A stretch of DNA of 64,000 bases. It comes from Kalmanozyma brasiliensis GHG001 (lineage: Eukaryota > Basidiomycota > Ustilaginomycetes > Ustilaginales). The notes under the pieces were generated by a model. That model made no database searches, was not told where the DNA came from, and worked only from the letters and a program-made list of their open reading frames with translations. The stretch lies in assembly GCF_000497045.1 (NCBI RefSeq), contig NW_015961958.1, forward strand, positions 1-64,000, written 5' to 3'. Shown here piece after piece: positions 10,954 through 20,723 of this stretch (positions are counted from its first letter, which is position 1; every line of letters begins with the position of its first letter). A program made the translations under genes and the position numbers.

Positions 10954-13046
10954 ATGATGGAACCACCTCACGGCGCGGACCCCGAGGACTACTACGTCAA
11001 GCAGGATCGCGTCGGCAAGGGTTCCTTTGGTGAAGTATACAAAGGCTTCGACAAGCGATCAAGACAGCCTGTCGCCATCAAAATCATCGACCTCGAAAAT
11101 GCCGAAGATGAGATCGACGACATCCAGCAAGAGATCGCCATCTTGAGTCAGCTCGATAGTCCTCACGTTACAAAGTAAGTGGCCTCTCCCCGTCTCAAGC
11201 ATCACAGAGAGGACGCTGACAACGAGATCCCTTTCTTTGCCTGCGACAGATACCATGGCTCTTGGCTCAAGGGCACCAACTTGTGGATCGTCATGGAATA
11301 CTGCTCCGGCGGCAGTTGCTCTGATCTCGTAAGTAAACACTGATACCAGCGAGCTGCTGCTCGCATATATCAAAGACTCCTCAACACCATCGTGAAAGCA
11401 GCTGACATCTTGGTCATCTTCTCTTCTGCCCTCGCTCTTTACAGATGAAACCCGGTCGGTTCCGCGAGGACTACATCGCCATCGTGGTGCGCGAGCTCCT
11501 CAAGGGCCTCGAATACCTCCACGGCGAAGGCAAGCTGCATCGAGATATCAAGGCAGCCAACATCCTGCTGTCAGCCACGGGCGACGTCAAGCTTGCAGAC
11601 TTCGGTGTCTCGGGCCAGCTCACAGCCACCATGACCAAGAAAAACACGTTCGTTGGCACCCCCTACTGGATGAGTCCAGAGGTCATCAAGCAGAGCGGAT
11701 ACGACTTCAAGGCCGACATCTGGAGTTTGGGCATCACCGCCATCGAGATGGCTATGGGCGAGCCGCCCTACGCCGATCTCCATCCCATGAAGGTGCTCTT
11801 CCTCATCCCCAAGAACCCGCCGCCACAGCTCGAAGGACCCTTCTCCCGACCTTTCAAGGAGTTCGTCAACCTCTGCTTGCAGCGCGACCCAGCCAACCGT
11901 CCATCTGCTCGCGAACTCCTCAAGCATCCCTTCATCCGCAAAGCCAAGAAGACGGCCTACCTCACTGAGCTCATCGAGCGACTTGAGGCATGGCGCGCCG
12001 AGGGCGGCGAGCGTCACGAGGCCGAGGATAGCGAGGACACTGACGAAGAGTTCCCCGAGGGCGAAGAGGACATGTGGGACTTCGGCACGGTTCGCAACAC
12101 GATGCGACGTGGAAGAGGTGGCACCGTAGCGATGCGAATGCCAGCGAGCGCCATGACTGCGGCTGCCGCGGCTGTCAATGGAGGCCAAGATGTGGCCAAC
12201 GGTCGACCACCAGCCAAGGAGCTGCCCCAAGTACCCCAGCACCAGCAGCAGCAGCCGCCTCGATCACCGCAACCGCAGCCTCCGCGATCGCCAGTCTATG
12301 CACAGGAAGTGCCGCCTCCGTCACCACGTCATGCGCCGCCACCCCTGCCACAACAACAACAGCATCAACAGCAGCAACAGCAGCAACAGCAGCAACAGCA
12401 GCAACAGCACCGACAGCAACCGCAACAGTCCCAGCAACAGCCGCAACAACAACAGCAACAGAAGCGATACCAGCAGCAGCCCCAGCAACAGCCGCAGCCG
12501 GATCGCAGATTCGGCAGCTCCGGCTCCTCGGGCTCGGGCGGTTCCGCGGGAGGCACAGTGCGTCTCGCGGCTGCACCCTCGCGACCGGGCATTCCAACCA
12601 GCGGCGGGTCGAGCCCGCGTCAGCAAACGCAGAGCTTCTCGGCCGCCGACGCGTACGACAAGGCCATCGCGGGCGGCTCCAATGGCCACACGTACTACGA
12701 TCCCGTGGAAACAGAACGGAGACGGATGGAGGATGTGCAGCTCAAGTCCGCCCCTGCGCCCGCCGCAGGTGGCAGGGGCAACGGGGCAGGCGACGCAGCA
12801 TACCAGCAGCAACAGGTCGCACGCCTCACCGCGCTCGATACGGTGTTTCTGCCGGTGATCGAGCAGCTCAACATGGCGGTGGCCTCCAGAAGAGATGCGG
12901 TGAGGACACTGACGAATCTGAGGGCCTGTTTGGAGGAGGCCGAGATGGTCACTCCGGGCATCATGAATGCGTTTGCCGTGGAGCTGTTTCATACCATGGC
13001 GGAGGTCGAGGGGGATAGAGAGGAGGGCGATGAGTGGGAGGGCTAG
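10954..13046 (+). CDS. Ste20-like protein kinase, germinal-centre kinase (MST3/Sid1 type)
   Basis: This Ser/Thr kinase has an N-terminal catalytic domain, as in GCK-III kinases. Three exons (10954-11174, 11250-11328, 11445-13046) encode 633 residues. Visible motifs are the glycine loop GKGSFGEVY (21-29), catalytic Lys43 in [12 protein letters not shown] (from 132), DFG (152-154) and the Ste20 signature [10 protein letters not shown]. After the kinase domain come an acidic stretch and a Gln/Pro-rich region with a long polyglutamine tract (residues about 400-453). A conserved-looking C-terminal helical segment ([19 protein letters not shown] onward) follows. There is no CRIB or PH domain, so it is not a PAK. 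Relatives act in septation, polarity and morphogenesis; smuts have GCK kinases such as Don3, but I cannot say which paralogue this is. Splices restore the frame exactly through VTKYHGSW and CSDLMKPG. Confidence 0.93.
12350..12500 (+). repeat. CAG/CAA repeat encoding polyglutamine
   Basis: An imperfect CAG/CAA triplet array inside the GCK kinase gene encodes an almost pure Gln run interrupted by His, Arg, Pro and Ser. Such tracts are length-variable between strains. Confidence 0.85.
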
Positions 13047-13243
13047 GTTCCCGTTCTCGAAACACGCTCCAGGTCCACCACGCCTCGCAGGCCTCATTTT
13101 CACTCGAGACGAGAGTCATACCCGCTCGTCTCTTTCACTGTCTCAACTTTCATGCATGGCTCTTTCTGCTCGAAACCTCGTTTGCGTGTGTGATGCCTGT
13201 CCTTGTGTGAAGTGGTCGAGGTAGATTTCGAGAGGTCTGTGGG

Positions 13244-16200
13244 TTACAAAGCGTCCAGCTCGGACTCGAGGAAGCTCCTCAGTCCCACCCATGCCTCCCA
13301 CTCGTCCAGCTGCAACTCCAACCCCAACCCGTCCAGCGCCTCTCTCCACGTTTTGAGCGCCAACCTGTTGGTCTCTGCAAACTGCCTCTCCAACTCGCCC
13401 GCCTCGGCTGCACCCCCGGGGTTTGCGGTGCTTTTGAACAGCCCACCGAGCAAGCCTGGGTTCTGGGATTTTTTGAGTCGGATCAGGCTCTGCTGGTTCT
13501 TGTTGACCGTCTCAATCGTCGATGTGTAGCGTTTGAGAATGTCGCCCAAAATAGTCTTGATCCATTCGCGCACGATCGTAGGCGGTAGGCCGGGCGTTTC
13601 GGTGGAAAGGAATTTGGAGAGGGGAGCAAGGATCTGGTGGATCACTTGTACGCTTGGGCCGCCTTCCCCTGCAGCGGGGGTGGAGGTGGACCGATAGGCA
13701 GGGGTGGAGAAGGATCGCAGTAGCCGAAGAGGCGACGTGGCGCGCGGCAAGATGATGCTGTACGCCAACCGACCCACCGAAGCGGACAGACCGGGAATGA
13801 AGTCTAGCGATTCGGTCTCGAGCACGCGCTGCAGGTCGACGCGCAACTCGTCCAGCCCGGATGCATTGTCCAGATTCATGTGCGCCGCGATGCGCGCGAA
13901 GATCGTCGAGTCAAGCAGGACGCCCATCTGCGTTTGCAGGAAGAAGCAGTCGGCCAGAAGGGCGGTGGCGAAGTGCAGCGTCTCGTCGTCGTGCTGCTGC
14001 GATGTGAGGTCGGGTGGCGGTTGCGGCGTCGAGACGCGCGAGATGTCGTTGCTGTTGCGTGACCCGTCCGAGGCGCCGGCTGCGGAGGAGGTGCGGACTA
14101 CGTCCAGCGGTCGATTGGCTGCTCCGTTGACCGTAGTGAGTTCCGCAGGCGACTGCTCCTCCACCCATGTCTTGTATCGGCTCAGCAGCTGGAGCGTTAC
14201 CCTCCATTCTCGGGCCGAGAGCTCGTGGATGTGCACGCCTTCGGACCACAGCTTCGAGATCGCCTGCAGCGTCGCGTGTGTTGCGAGCATGCATTTGCCC
14301 TGCGCGGTCTCGTGTGCCGATCTCCCATCGACGAGCTGCGATTCAAGCTGGAGAACTACTTCGCGGAACCGCATCTGGAAGTAGACGGGTAGCTGCCATC
14401 GACGTTTGAAGACTAGCCAATTGGGATGCTCCTGCATCGCCAGCTTTGCTGCGTCCGTAGGGGCGAGCGAGAGGAAGCGTTGCAGGAAGTCGTTGGTCAA
14501 CGTAAAGTTCGAGTAGAACGTGTCCGTCTGGCCGACGAAGAAGATGGTGCTGCCCATCGTATCGAGCAGCCGAGAGGATAGCTCGTCCCAGACGACGTTG
14601 GTGAAGACGTCGCAGCGTGCATCGCGGGCTCTTTCTGCGGTATCGAGCGCTTCGGTGGCGGCTGCGGATCTTGTCTGGTCGGAGATCTCGCGTGAAGCAT
14701 CGCAGACGTGCCATGCAGTCGATGCGACGAAGGACAGGATGGCGTTGTACGTCTCGACCAGGGGGCTGGACGTCGAAGTTGGAAGAAGCAGCGACTGAAG
14801 CTTGTTGTGATGCTCGTCGAACTGGGCTTGTACTGCTGGCGGCAACTTCTCCAGCGTGGCTGACATGTCGTCATCCGTGAGCTGCTTGTCATTGACAATG
14901 GCCTTGGCCGCCCATGCGCTCACCAAGAGATCGCGGACCGCCTCTTCCGCCTCATTCCTTAGCTTTGCCTGGGTGTCTTCACTAACGCTCGAATTTTGGA
15001 CCAGTGTGAGCGTGTTCAGAGTCGTCAAGGCCATCTCGAGCCACGATCTTTGCTCTTCCAGTCTCGCCTCCCAATACCCTTCCTCCACGGCGCTGCCACC
15101 CTCGATCGGTTCTGCGACCTGACTCCACGCTTCCAGCTCGGATACTGACAGCTCCCGTACTGATTCAGCTTGGATCGAGTGACCCTGAAGGAAGCTTGTC
15201 CGGCGTGCTGCGCTCGGTGAGGGTCGCATCGATCTCCGCATCTCTGGAGAAGCCGGAGCCTTTGTGTTGCTCTGGCCGTGCACGAGGAGCGAGTTGGGCG
15301 ACACGAGAGCACCAAGCAGCTTGCGGAGGTCTTGACGAAGTACTGAGCGGACGGTCTCGATGCGATCGCGCAGCGCGTCGGCGGCGTGCGTGAGATCCTC
15401 TTCGTCGATGCGTCGGTGGAGAAATCGCAGACGAGAGTACTCGGCAGAAGTGCGCGCGATGCGTTGCGGCAAGCCTAGCAACGAGGAGGAGCCTGCACCG
15501 GCGGCCTTCAAAGTATCCGACGGTGCGCGAGAAGAGGAGGCCGCTGCGTCTGAGGAAGTCCTTTGCTGGATCGGCGATCGCGCATTCTGTGCACTCGACG
15601 AGAACCGACGCAGGATCCTTCGTCTTGCGCGTCTTGGCTGACCATCGCCGTTTGCCTTGCTTGTTGTTGGCTCGTCGGACGAGATGTTATCTTCGGTCTC
15701 TAAGCCGTCCTCGTAGCCCGACGACATGGCGTAGTCGGAGAGGTCTTGCTCCGAATCGGACGTTGTCGACATGATGCTCTGCCTTCGCTCTCTCAGAGGA
15801 GTGACGCCGAGCGTAGACGGCCTCCTTGTCGCGTGCAACGACCTTGTTCGACCCTTCTGTGTTTTGTCGGTCTGGATGAGGAGCAAATCCTCCAGCCTCG
15901 TTATTGAGTCGTGAAGCTGCAGCATCAGCTCGAGTCTCGCCTTCTGACTCGTCGCGTCCTCCTTGCGTTTGATGCAGCCCTCGATATCGTCCTGGACGCT
16001 CTTGAGCATGCTCCTCGAAGCGAGCAGCGTGTCGCGCACGGGAGCCAACAAGCCCTCTGGTGGAACATGACTGTGGGCGCCGGCATCTATCGAGCGAACA
16101 TTCCAGCCAAGCCGTGCGATGCGGTGCGCCTCGGCCTTGAGGCTGCTGCCGAGGGACACGAAGTCCTTGTAGTCCTCATTGATGATGGAGTAGAGCTCGT

Positions 16201-16453
16201 CCTTGAGCTTCTCGCTGTAGCTTCGAAGGTCGCTGAGGATGAAGTTGAGATCCGAGGCCTTTGTGCGCGAAAGGAGGAAGTCGTCGACGGAGAAGTCGGA
16301 GACCTTTGCCGGCGAGAGCAGCTCCAGATCGTGGGATAGCGGTGCCAGCGATGGAAAGGCGTGCGACCCTTGGGGATCGTCATATGAAAACGGCGCGGCG
16401 TCACCGTTAAGGCTGGACGACGCGTGATGCGAGTCCGACGTCGCGGCGGCCAT
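13244..16453 (-). CDS. COG2: Conserved oligomeric Golgi complex subunit 2
   Basis: COG2 is a subunit of lobe A of the COG tethering complex, which acts in retrograde vesicle traffic within the Golgi. The single 1069-codon exon starts at the ATG at 16453. The diagnostic N-terminal COG2 domain spans residues about 50-140: the segment DFSVDDFLLSRTKASDLNFI is followed by LRSYSEKLKDELYSIINEDY and then DFVSLGSSLKAEAHRI. The rest is largely helical, with Ser-rich linkers around residues 200-330 and 400-430. Human COG2 has 738 residues, so this version is enlarged mainly by low-complexity inserts. It is convergent with the kinase gene (197-bp gap) and divergent from TSC10. Confidence 0.9.
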   Translation of the reverse strand: MAAATSDSHHASSSLNGDAAPFSYDDPQGSHAFPSLAPLSHDLELLSPAKVSDFSVDDFLLSRTKASDLNFILSDLRSYSEKLKDELYSIINEDYKDFVSLGSSLKAEAHRIARLGWNVRSIDAGAHSHVPPEGLLAPVRDTLLASRSMLKSVQDDIEGCIKRKEDATSQKARLELMLQLHDSITRLEDLLLIQTDKTQKGRTRSLHATRRPSTLGVTPLRERRQSIMSTTSDSEQDLSDYAMSSGYEDGLETEDNISSDEPTTSKANGDGQPRRARRRILRRFSSSAQNARSPIQQRTSSDAAASSSRAPSDTLKAAGAGSSSLLGLPQRIARTSAEYSRLRFLHRRIDEEDLTHAADALRDRIETVRSVLRQDLRKLLGALVSPNSLLVHGQSNTKAPASPEMRRSMRPSPSAARRTSFLQGHSIQAESVRELSVSELEAWSQVAEPIEGGSAVEEGYWEARLEEQRSWLEMALTTLNTLTLVQNSSVSEDTQAKLRNEAEEAVRDLLVSAWAAKAIVNDKQLTDDDMSATLEKLPPAVQAQFDEHHNKLQSLLLPTSTSSPLVETYNAILSFVASTAWHVCDASREISDQTRSAAATEALDTAERARDARCDVFTNVVWDELSSRLLDTMGSTIFFVGQTDTFYSNFTLTNDFLQRFLSLAPTDAAKLAMQEHPNWLVFKRRWQLPVYFQMRFREVVLQLESQLVDGRSAHETAQGKCMLATHATLQAISKLWSEGVHIHELSAREWRVTLQLLSRYKTWVEEQSPAELTTVNGAANRPLDVVRTSSAAGASDGSRNSNDISRVSTPQPPPDLTSQQHDDETLHFATALLADCFFLQTQMGVLLDSTIFARIAAHMNLDNASGLDELRVDLQRVLETESLDFIPGLSASVGRLAYSIILPRATSPLRLLRSFSTPAYRSTSTPAAGEGGPSVQVIHQILAPLSKFLSTETPGLPPTIVREWIKTILGDILKRYTSTIETVNKNQQSLIRLKKSQNPGLLGGLFKSTANPGGAAEAGELERQFAETNRLALKTWREALDGLGLELQLDEWEAWVGLRSFLESELDAL

Positions 16454-16837
16454 GTTGGTCGACAGTCGGACGCTCTCTTCTGCGCGCGATCGGCGATGCT
16501 GATGGTCAGAGGTGCGTATGTGTCATGAGATGATGATAAGCTGAGTGAAGAAGAAACAAGCTGAGAAGAAATGGCTCGAGCGGCTATGCCCACCGTGACT
16601 GGCGAGAAAATGTCAAGCGTGTTAAGGCTCAGCCTCGGTTGCAGGCGGCTGTCATGCGTGATGCGAATCGACTAAGTTAAGCTTTCGCTGAGACCAACAC
16701 TTTTCGAGACACCTTCTTCCATCTACCACATCCGATCAAAGCGACCGAAGCTCGAGCTCGAGTGTTCGTCTCTCGGCCCCGCTCTCCTCCTCAAGCGTAC
16801 CAGTCCGGTGCTGTTGCGATACGCTGTCGCTCCGGCA
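16454..16837. promoter_or_regulatory. Divergent promoter region COG2/TSC10
   Basis: The 384 bp between two head-to-head start codons must serve both genes. I see no clear TATA box or repeat in it. Confidence 0.5.
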
Positions 16838-18320
16838 ATGACCGGAATTCACGGACTGTCCTCCGCCTCCGCTTCAAGTGTTGCGCTCGCCGCGCTCGGT
16901 GCCGTTGTCATCTCGATCGTCCTCTCCTCCACGATGGGCTTCCTTGGCGGGAAAAAGTGGAAAGCGCAAGGCAAGCACGTGTTCGTCACCGGTGGTTCTC
17001 AGGGTCTCGGTCTGGCAGTCGCCGAGCTGCTCGCTTCCAAGGGTGCAAACGTCACCATCTGCAGCAGGACCGAATCCAAGCTGCGCGAGGCAGTGGGGAG
17101 AGTCAAGGTAAGTCTCGAGCTAGTTGCGCCATCGAACCATGTTCTTGCGCCCCAAACACACATTGGAAAGACGGCTGACTTGGTACTTCTGACATCGGAT
17201 CCGACTTGCCGCCGGTCTACGGTCTCACCATCGCACCTCGACTGCCCCCTGACACGCCGACTGCCGCCATCTTCACTGCACATAGGCAGCAGCCAAATCC
17301 GACCAGCAAACCATCGAGTACGTCGCGGCAGATGTGTCGACCTTCGAGGGCGCCAAGAAGGCGATCGCATCGTGCAGCTCCGTTCCGGATACCGTGTTCT
17401 GCTGTGCCGGCGGCGCCAAGCCAGGCTTCTTTATCGACCAGACCGAGAGCGACTTCGAGCACGGCATGAGAACCGACTATTGGACGTCCCTCGGAACCGC
17501 GCATGTAAGCTCTCCTTGCGACGCTTCGGCCGCTTGCCTGCTGATCGATGATCCACTGACACTTCCTCTTCTTGCTGCTCACAATGCAGGCGGCAGCCAA
17601 CGCCATGGCGCGGAACAAGGTAGTGGACGGCAAGATTGTGCTCGTCAGCTCGACCGTTGGGCTTATCGGTCTGATCGGCTACTCGCAGTACGGACCCATG
17701 AAGCACGCTATCAGAGGTAAGTCGTCCAACGCCAGGCTTGCTTTAAGAAATCGCTCTCTCTTACACAGCGTGGCTCACCATAACCTTGTGCCTCATGCTA
17801 TTGCCCCATTTCGCAGGCCTCGCGGAATCACTGCGATCGGAACTCATCCTCTATGGTATCTCGGTCCACGCATACTTTCCCGGAACCATCTTCTCACCCG
17901 GGCTGGAGGAGGAGAACAAGACCAAGCCAAAGATCACAGTCGAAATTGAAGGCACCGAGGACGGCTCGACACCGGCACAATGCGCAAAGGGTCTCATCAA
18001 AGGTAAGTTTGCCATGTCGACCTGACTGTTTCGAGCCTCGACTCAGCCTCGATCGAAGCTCGAAAGCTAAGCTGACCCTGAGCTTTTGATATCATGCAGG
18101 CATCGAACGGGGCCACTTCTTCATCACGACCGACTTCGGTACCGAGCTCTTCCGCGTCGCAGCCCTAGGCGCAGCTCCAGCCAACCGCGGCCTGGTCGAT
18201 CGAGCTACCGCACTCATCGCATGGATCGCCATCCCCGTCTGGCGCACCTTCATCGCAGACCGAATGATCAAAAAGCATCGCAAAGAACATGCCCAGTCAC
18301 TTGCTCAGCAACCCAAATGA
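16838..18320 (+). CDS. TSC10: 3-ketodihydrosphingosine reductase
   Basis: This NADPH-dependent short-chain dehydrogenase makes dihydrosphingosine from 3-ketosphinganine in the ER, the second step of sphingolipid synthesis. Five exons were assembled by reading: 16838-17107, 17286-17504, 17590-17716, 17817-18002 and 18100-18320, encoding 340 residues. An N-terminal membrane segment spans residues about 14-32. The cofactor motif TGGSQGLG starts at residue 51. The catalytic Ser lies near 183-184 and YGPMK (197-201) supplies Tyr and Lys. The blocks GYSQYGPMKHAI and YFPGTIFSPGLEEENKTKP match yeast Tsc10 and human KDSR and separate it from other SDRs. A C-terminal hydrophobic stretch (ALIAWIAIPVW) may also contact the membrane. 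All introns are GT-AG; the first ends in ATAG. Confidence 0.93.
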
Positions 18321-18527
18321 AGAGCCAGCGCCTCGCTGCACCTGTTTCAAACTAGATTCTCACCTCGTCACAGTCATGGACATAGCAATGGACATCCACC
18401 ACAGTCTCACGTACGAAAACCTGTGTGAGGCAAAGAATATGAATGAAAGGCTTTGCCATGGGGGATGCACAGATGCTGGTGCTGATATATACAAGTTTTG
18501 GCGAAACCCTGCTGTGGGTTACAACCC

Positions 18528-20003
18528 TTACTCGTCCGTCTTGACCTTCTTACCAATGGCAGGTGGTGCACCGTCCTCTCGCCCGTTCGAATCACCCTCG
18601 CGCTTCCTCTTATCGCCACCGGACCTACCGAATCCGCCGCGGCTAGGTCTGTGTCCTCCACCGCCCCTACCGCCCCTACCGCCCCGCCCACCGCGTCCAC
18701 CCCTGCCGCCACCACCCCTGCTGTAGCTCCCATTACCGCGCTGTCCGCCCCCACGCTGGGCATCCTGTTCCCGCCTATCGAGCATGAACGACGCACGGAA
18801 GTTGGCGCGCTCGATGTAGAACTTCTTGGCGGTCTCCTCGTCCACCCGTGCAAAGTCGACGACGTTGCCGCCGACGGTGATGTTCTTGCTCTTGATCTCG
18901 GCGAGTTTTTCGTCCGACAGGGTCTCTTTGAAACCCACGGCGCCCTCGACGGCGCCGGTGGGGAATTCGACGAATGAAGTCGGGTGCACTGTAATCAGTG
19001 TATCCTTGAGATCCTTCCAGTTGCCACCTTCGCCAGCACCGGTGAACTTGAGCACCGAGTTGGGCGGGAAGACCACTGCATCCGCATCCACCGTGCCGTC
19101 AGGCTGCGTCGTCAACTGCTTGCCATTGTACTCGAACTCCAAGGGGTCCGAACGCTTCGGCTTGTTCTCGTCCTCCTTCTTCCCAGCCCCGCCACGACGC
19201 TCCGGCTTGTTCATCTCCTTGAACGCGTTGAACTTTTTGTGCTGCTGCTGATCACCACCGCGGTTGATCTTGTGGTTGGACGGGTCTATTCCCTTCTCCT
19301 CCATCTTCATCTTGACGTAGGCGTCCTTGGACATGGCGACGAGCGTCTTTTCCTGGAAGAGCACGCCTTTGCCTCCATCCTGCTCCGGCTCCACCTTGGC
19401 GGCTTGGGCGAGGAACTGGTTGCGATCATCCATCTCGGCAAACTCGACGAAAACGGAACCCTTGAAGGGCTTGGGTTTGGCGGAGGATTCCATGTCTCGA
19501 CGCATGCGGACGCTGTTAATCTTGCCGAAAGTTGCGAAGAAGGCCTCGAGCTCGCGTTGGAGGGTTTCGGTCTCGTCGCCGAAGCCCTTGGCGTAGACGG
19601 AGCGGTCGAAGGCATCACGCACCGGAACGAGCTCCTTGGTTCGACGAACGTTGGCACCATCCTCGCTGACGTTGAGAAGCTCCTTGGATCCTCGCAATGC
19701 CTCGGCAATGCCCTCGAGCCCGAGAAGCTCCTTGATCTCGCGCATGCGCTTGAACGAGGCAATCGTAGCAATGGGCACCCAGCCTTCCGGGTCCTTGCGC
19801 GTCAATGTGAACAGGAACTTGTCAAAGGGCAGGTTGGAGTCGTGGAAGTAGAACTCGACCTGACGAAGGGCCTCCTCCTTAGCCTCGTCGACCGTCATGG
19901 TGGAGTTGGTGGCGGCGGTGGTGGAGGCCTCGGCGGCTGAAGCAGAAGCCTCGAAGTTGACCTCCTGCTGCTTGACTTCCTGCTTGGTCTGTTCGTCCGA
20001 CAT
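18528..20003 (-). CDS. LHP1: La protein homologue (La motif plus two RRMs)
   Basis: La binds the 3' oligo(U) of new Pol III transcripts and protects pre-tRNAs in the nucleus. One exon of 491 codons starts at MSDEQTKQ (20003); the frame is open upstream without an ATG. The La motif covers residues about 41-125 (ALRQVEFYFHDSNLPFDKFL is its first helix). RRM1 follows, with RNP-2-like SVYAKGF (135-141) and RNP-1-like KGSVFVEF (181-188). A second RRM lies around residues 320-420 and resembles the C-terminal xRRM of genuine La proteins. The tail is an RGG/Gly-rich stretch followed by a basic KRKRE segment, likely a nuclear signal. The gene is convergent with TSC10 (207-bp gap). Genuine La is favoured over a La-related protein because La motif and RRM1 are adjacent. 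Confidence 0.9.
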   Translation of the reverse strand: MSDEQTKQEVKQQEVNFEASASAAEASTTAATNSTMTVDEAKEEALRQVEFYFHDSNLPFDKFLFTLTRKDPEGWVPIATIASFKRMREIKELLGLEGIAEALRGSKELLNVSEDGANVRRTKELVPVRDAFDRSVYAKGFGDETETLQRELEAFFATFGKINSVRMRRDMESSAKPKPFKGSVFVEFAEMDDRNQFLAQAAKVEPEQDGGKGVLFQEKTLVAMSKDAYVKMKMEEKGIDPSNHKINRGGDQQQHKKFNAFKEMNKPERRGGAGKKEDENKPKRSDPLEFEYNGKQLTTQPDGTVDADAVVFPPNSVLKFTGAGEGGNWKDLKDTLITVHPTSFVEFPTGAVEGAVGFKETLSDEKLAEIKSKNITVGGNVVDFARVDEETAKKFYIERANFRASFMLDRREQDAQRGGGQRGNGSYSRGGGGRGGRGGRGGRGGRGGGGHRPSRGGFGRSGGDKRKREGDSNGREDGAPPAIGKKVKTDE

Positions 20004-20723
20004 GGTTGTAGGGTATGTGCGCAGCTCTCTGTACGGTCTGTAGAGCTGATGGGAGAGAGAAGGTGGGGACGTTGGCCAGGATGAGAAGGAGCAATGGTTG
20101 CTTTGCCGCCCACTGCAGGGCAACCTCTGGCCAAAATTGTTGCCTTTTTTCCCTTGAGAAATTCCACTTTTTTTTCTTTCTCCCCTGCATGCCTTTTTGA
20201 ACTTTCTTCTTGGTCTCGCTGAGTCTGTTGGACGCTCGAAAATTTAGAGCTGGGCTGTACGTGATTCTTTGTCATCATCCACCAAAGTTGAGCATGTAGT
20301 CTAACAGCTGTTGATATTTCTCGCCTTGGGTTTGAGTGCACGAGCCTGGTTGAAAGCCACTTTTTGGCTCATGCAGGTCAAGCGGCAAAGGGGAATCTAT
20401 GGCTTTCAACCAGGATTAAGCATTCACTCGCACTCGACCCTCGATGCCTCCTCAACCGTCGATCGTGAAGCAAAACGACGATAGCACACTCGAGCTCTTG
20501 TGATCCACACATTGAGCATCAAGCTACCAGGTGCAAGCCTAACAGAGCCATCGCATCAAGCTAGAACCCGCGGAATGCTTTGATCCCGACCTCAAGGATC
20601 GGCGTAAACTCAGGCAACCCTTTCATTCCGATAGACAGGTCAACAAGAAGCATCATCGCTCATCGCTCGGCCAGGGCTACCACACCAACCAGCCGCGCAA
20701 CGACGCTGCATCGACGAACCATC
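20004..20723. promoter_or_regulatory. Divergent intergenic region LHP1/TM protein
   Basis: The 720 bp between head-to-head genes contain a perfect 15-bp inverted repeat (listed separately) and a T-rich run near 20155-20180. No recognisable coding sequence is present. Confidence 0.55.
20345..20414. repeat. Perfect 15-bp inverted repeat with 40-nt spacer
   Basis: CCTGGTTGAAAGCCA (20345-20359) is the exact reverse complement of TGGCTTTCAACCAGG (20400-20414). Transcribed, it would form a 15-bp stem with a 40-nt loop; as DNA it could be a two-site binding element. I see no target-site duplication outside the arms that would mark a transposon. Confidence 0.9.
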
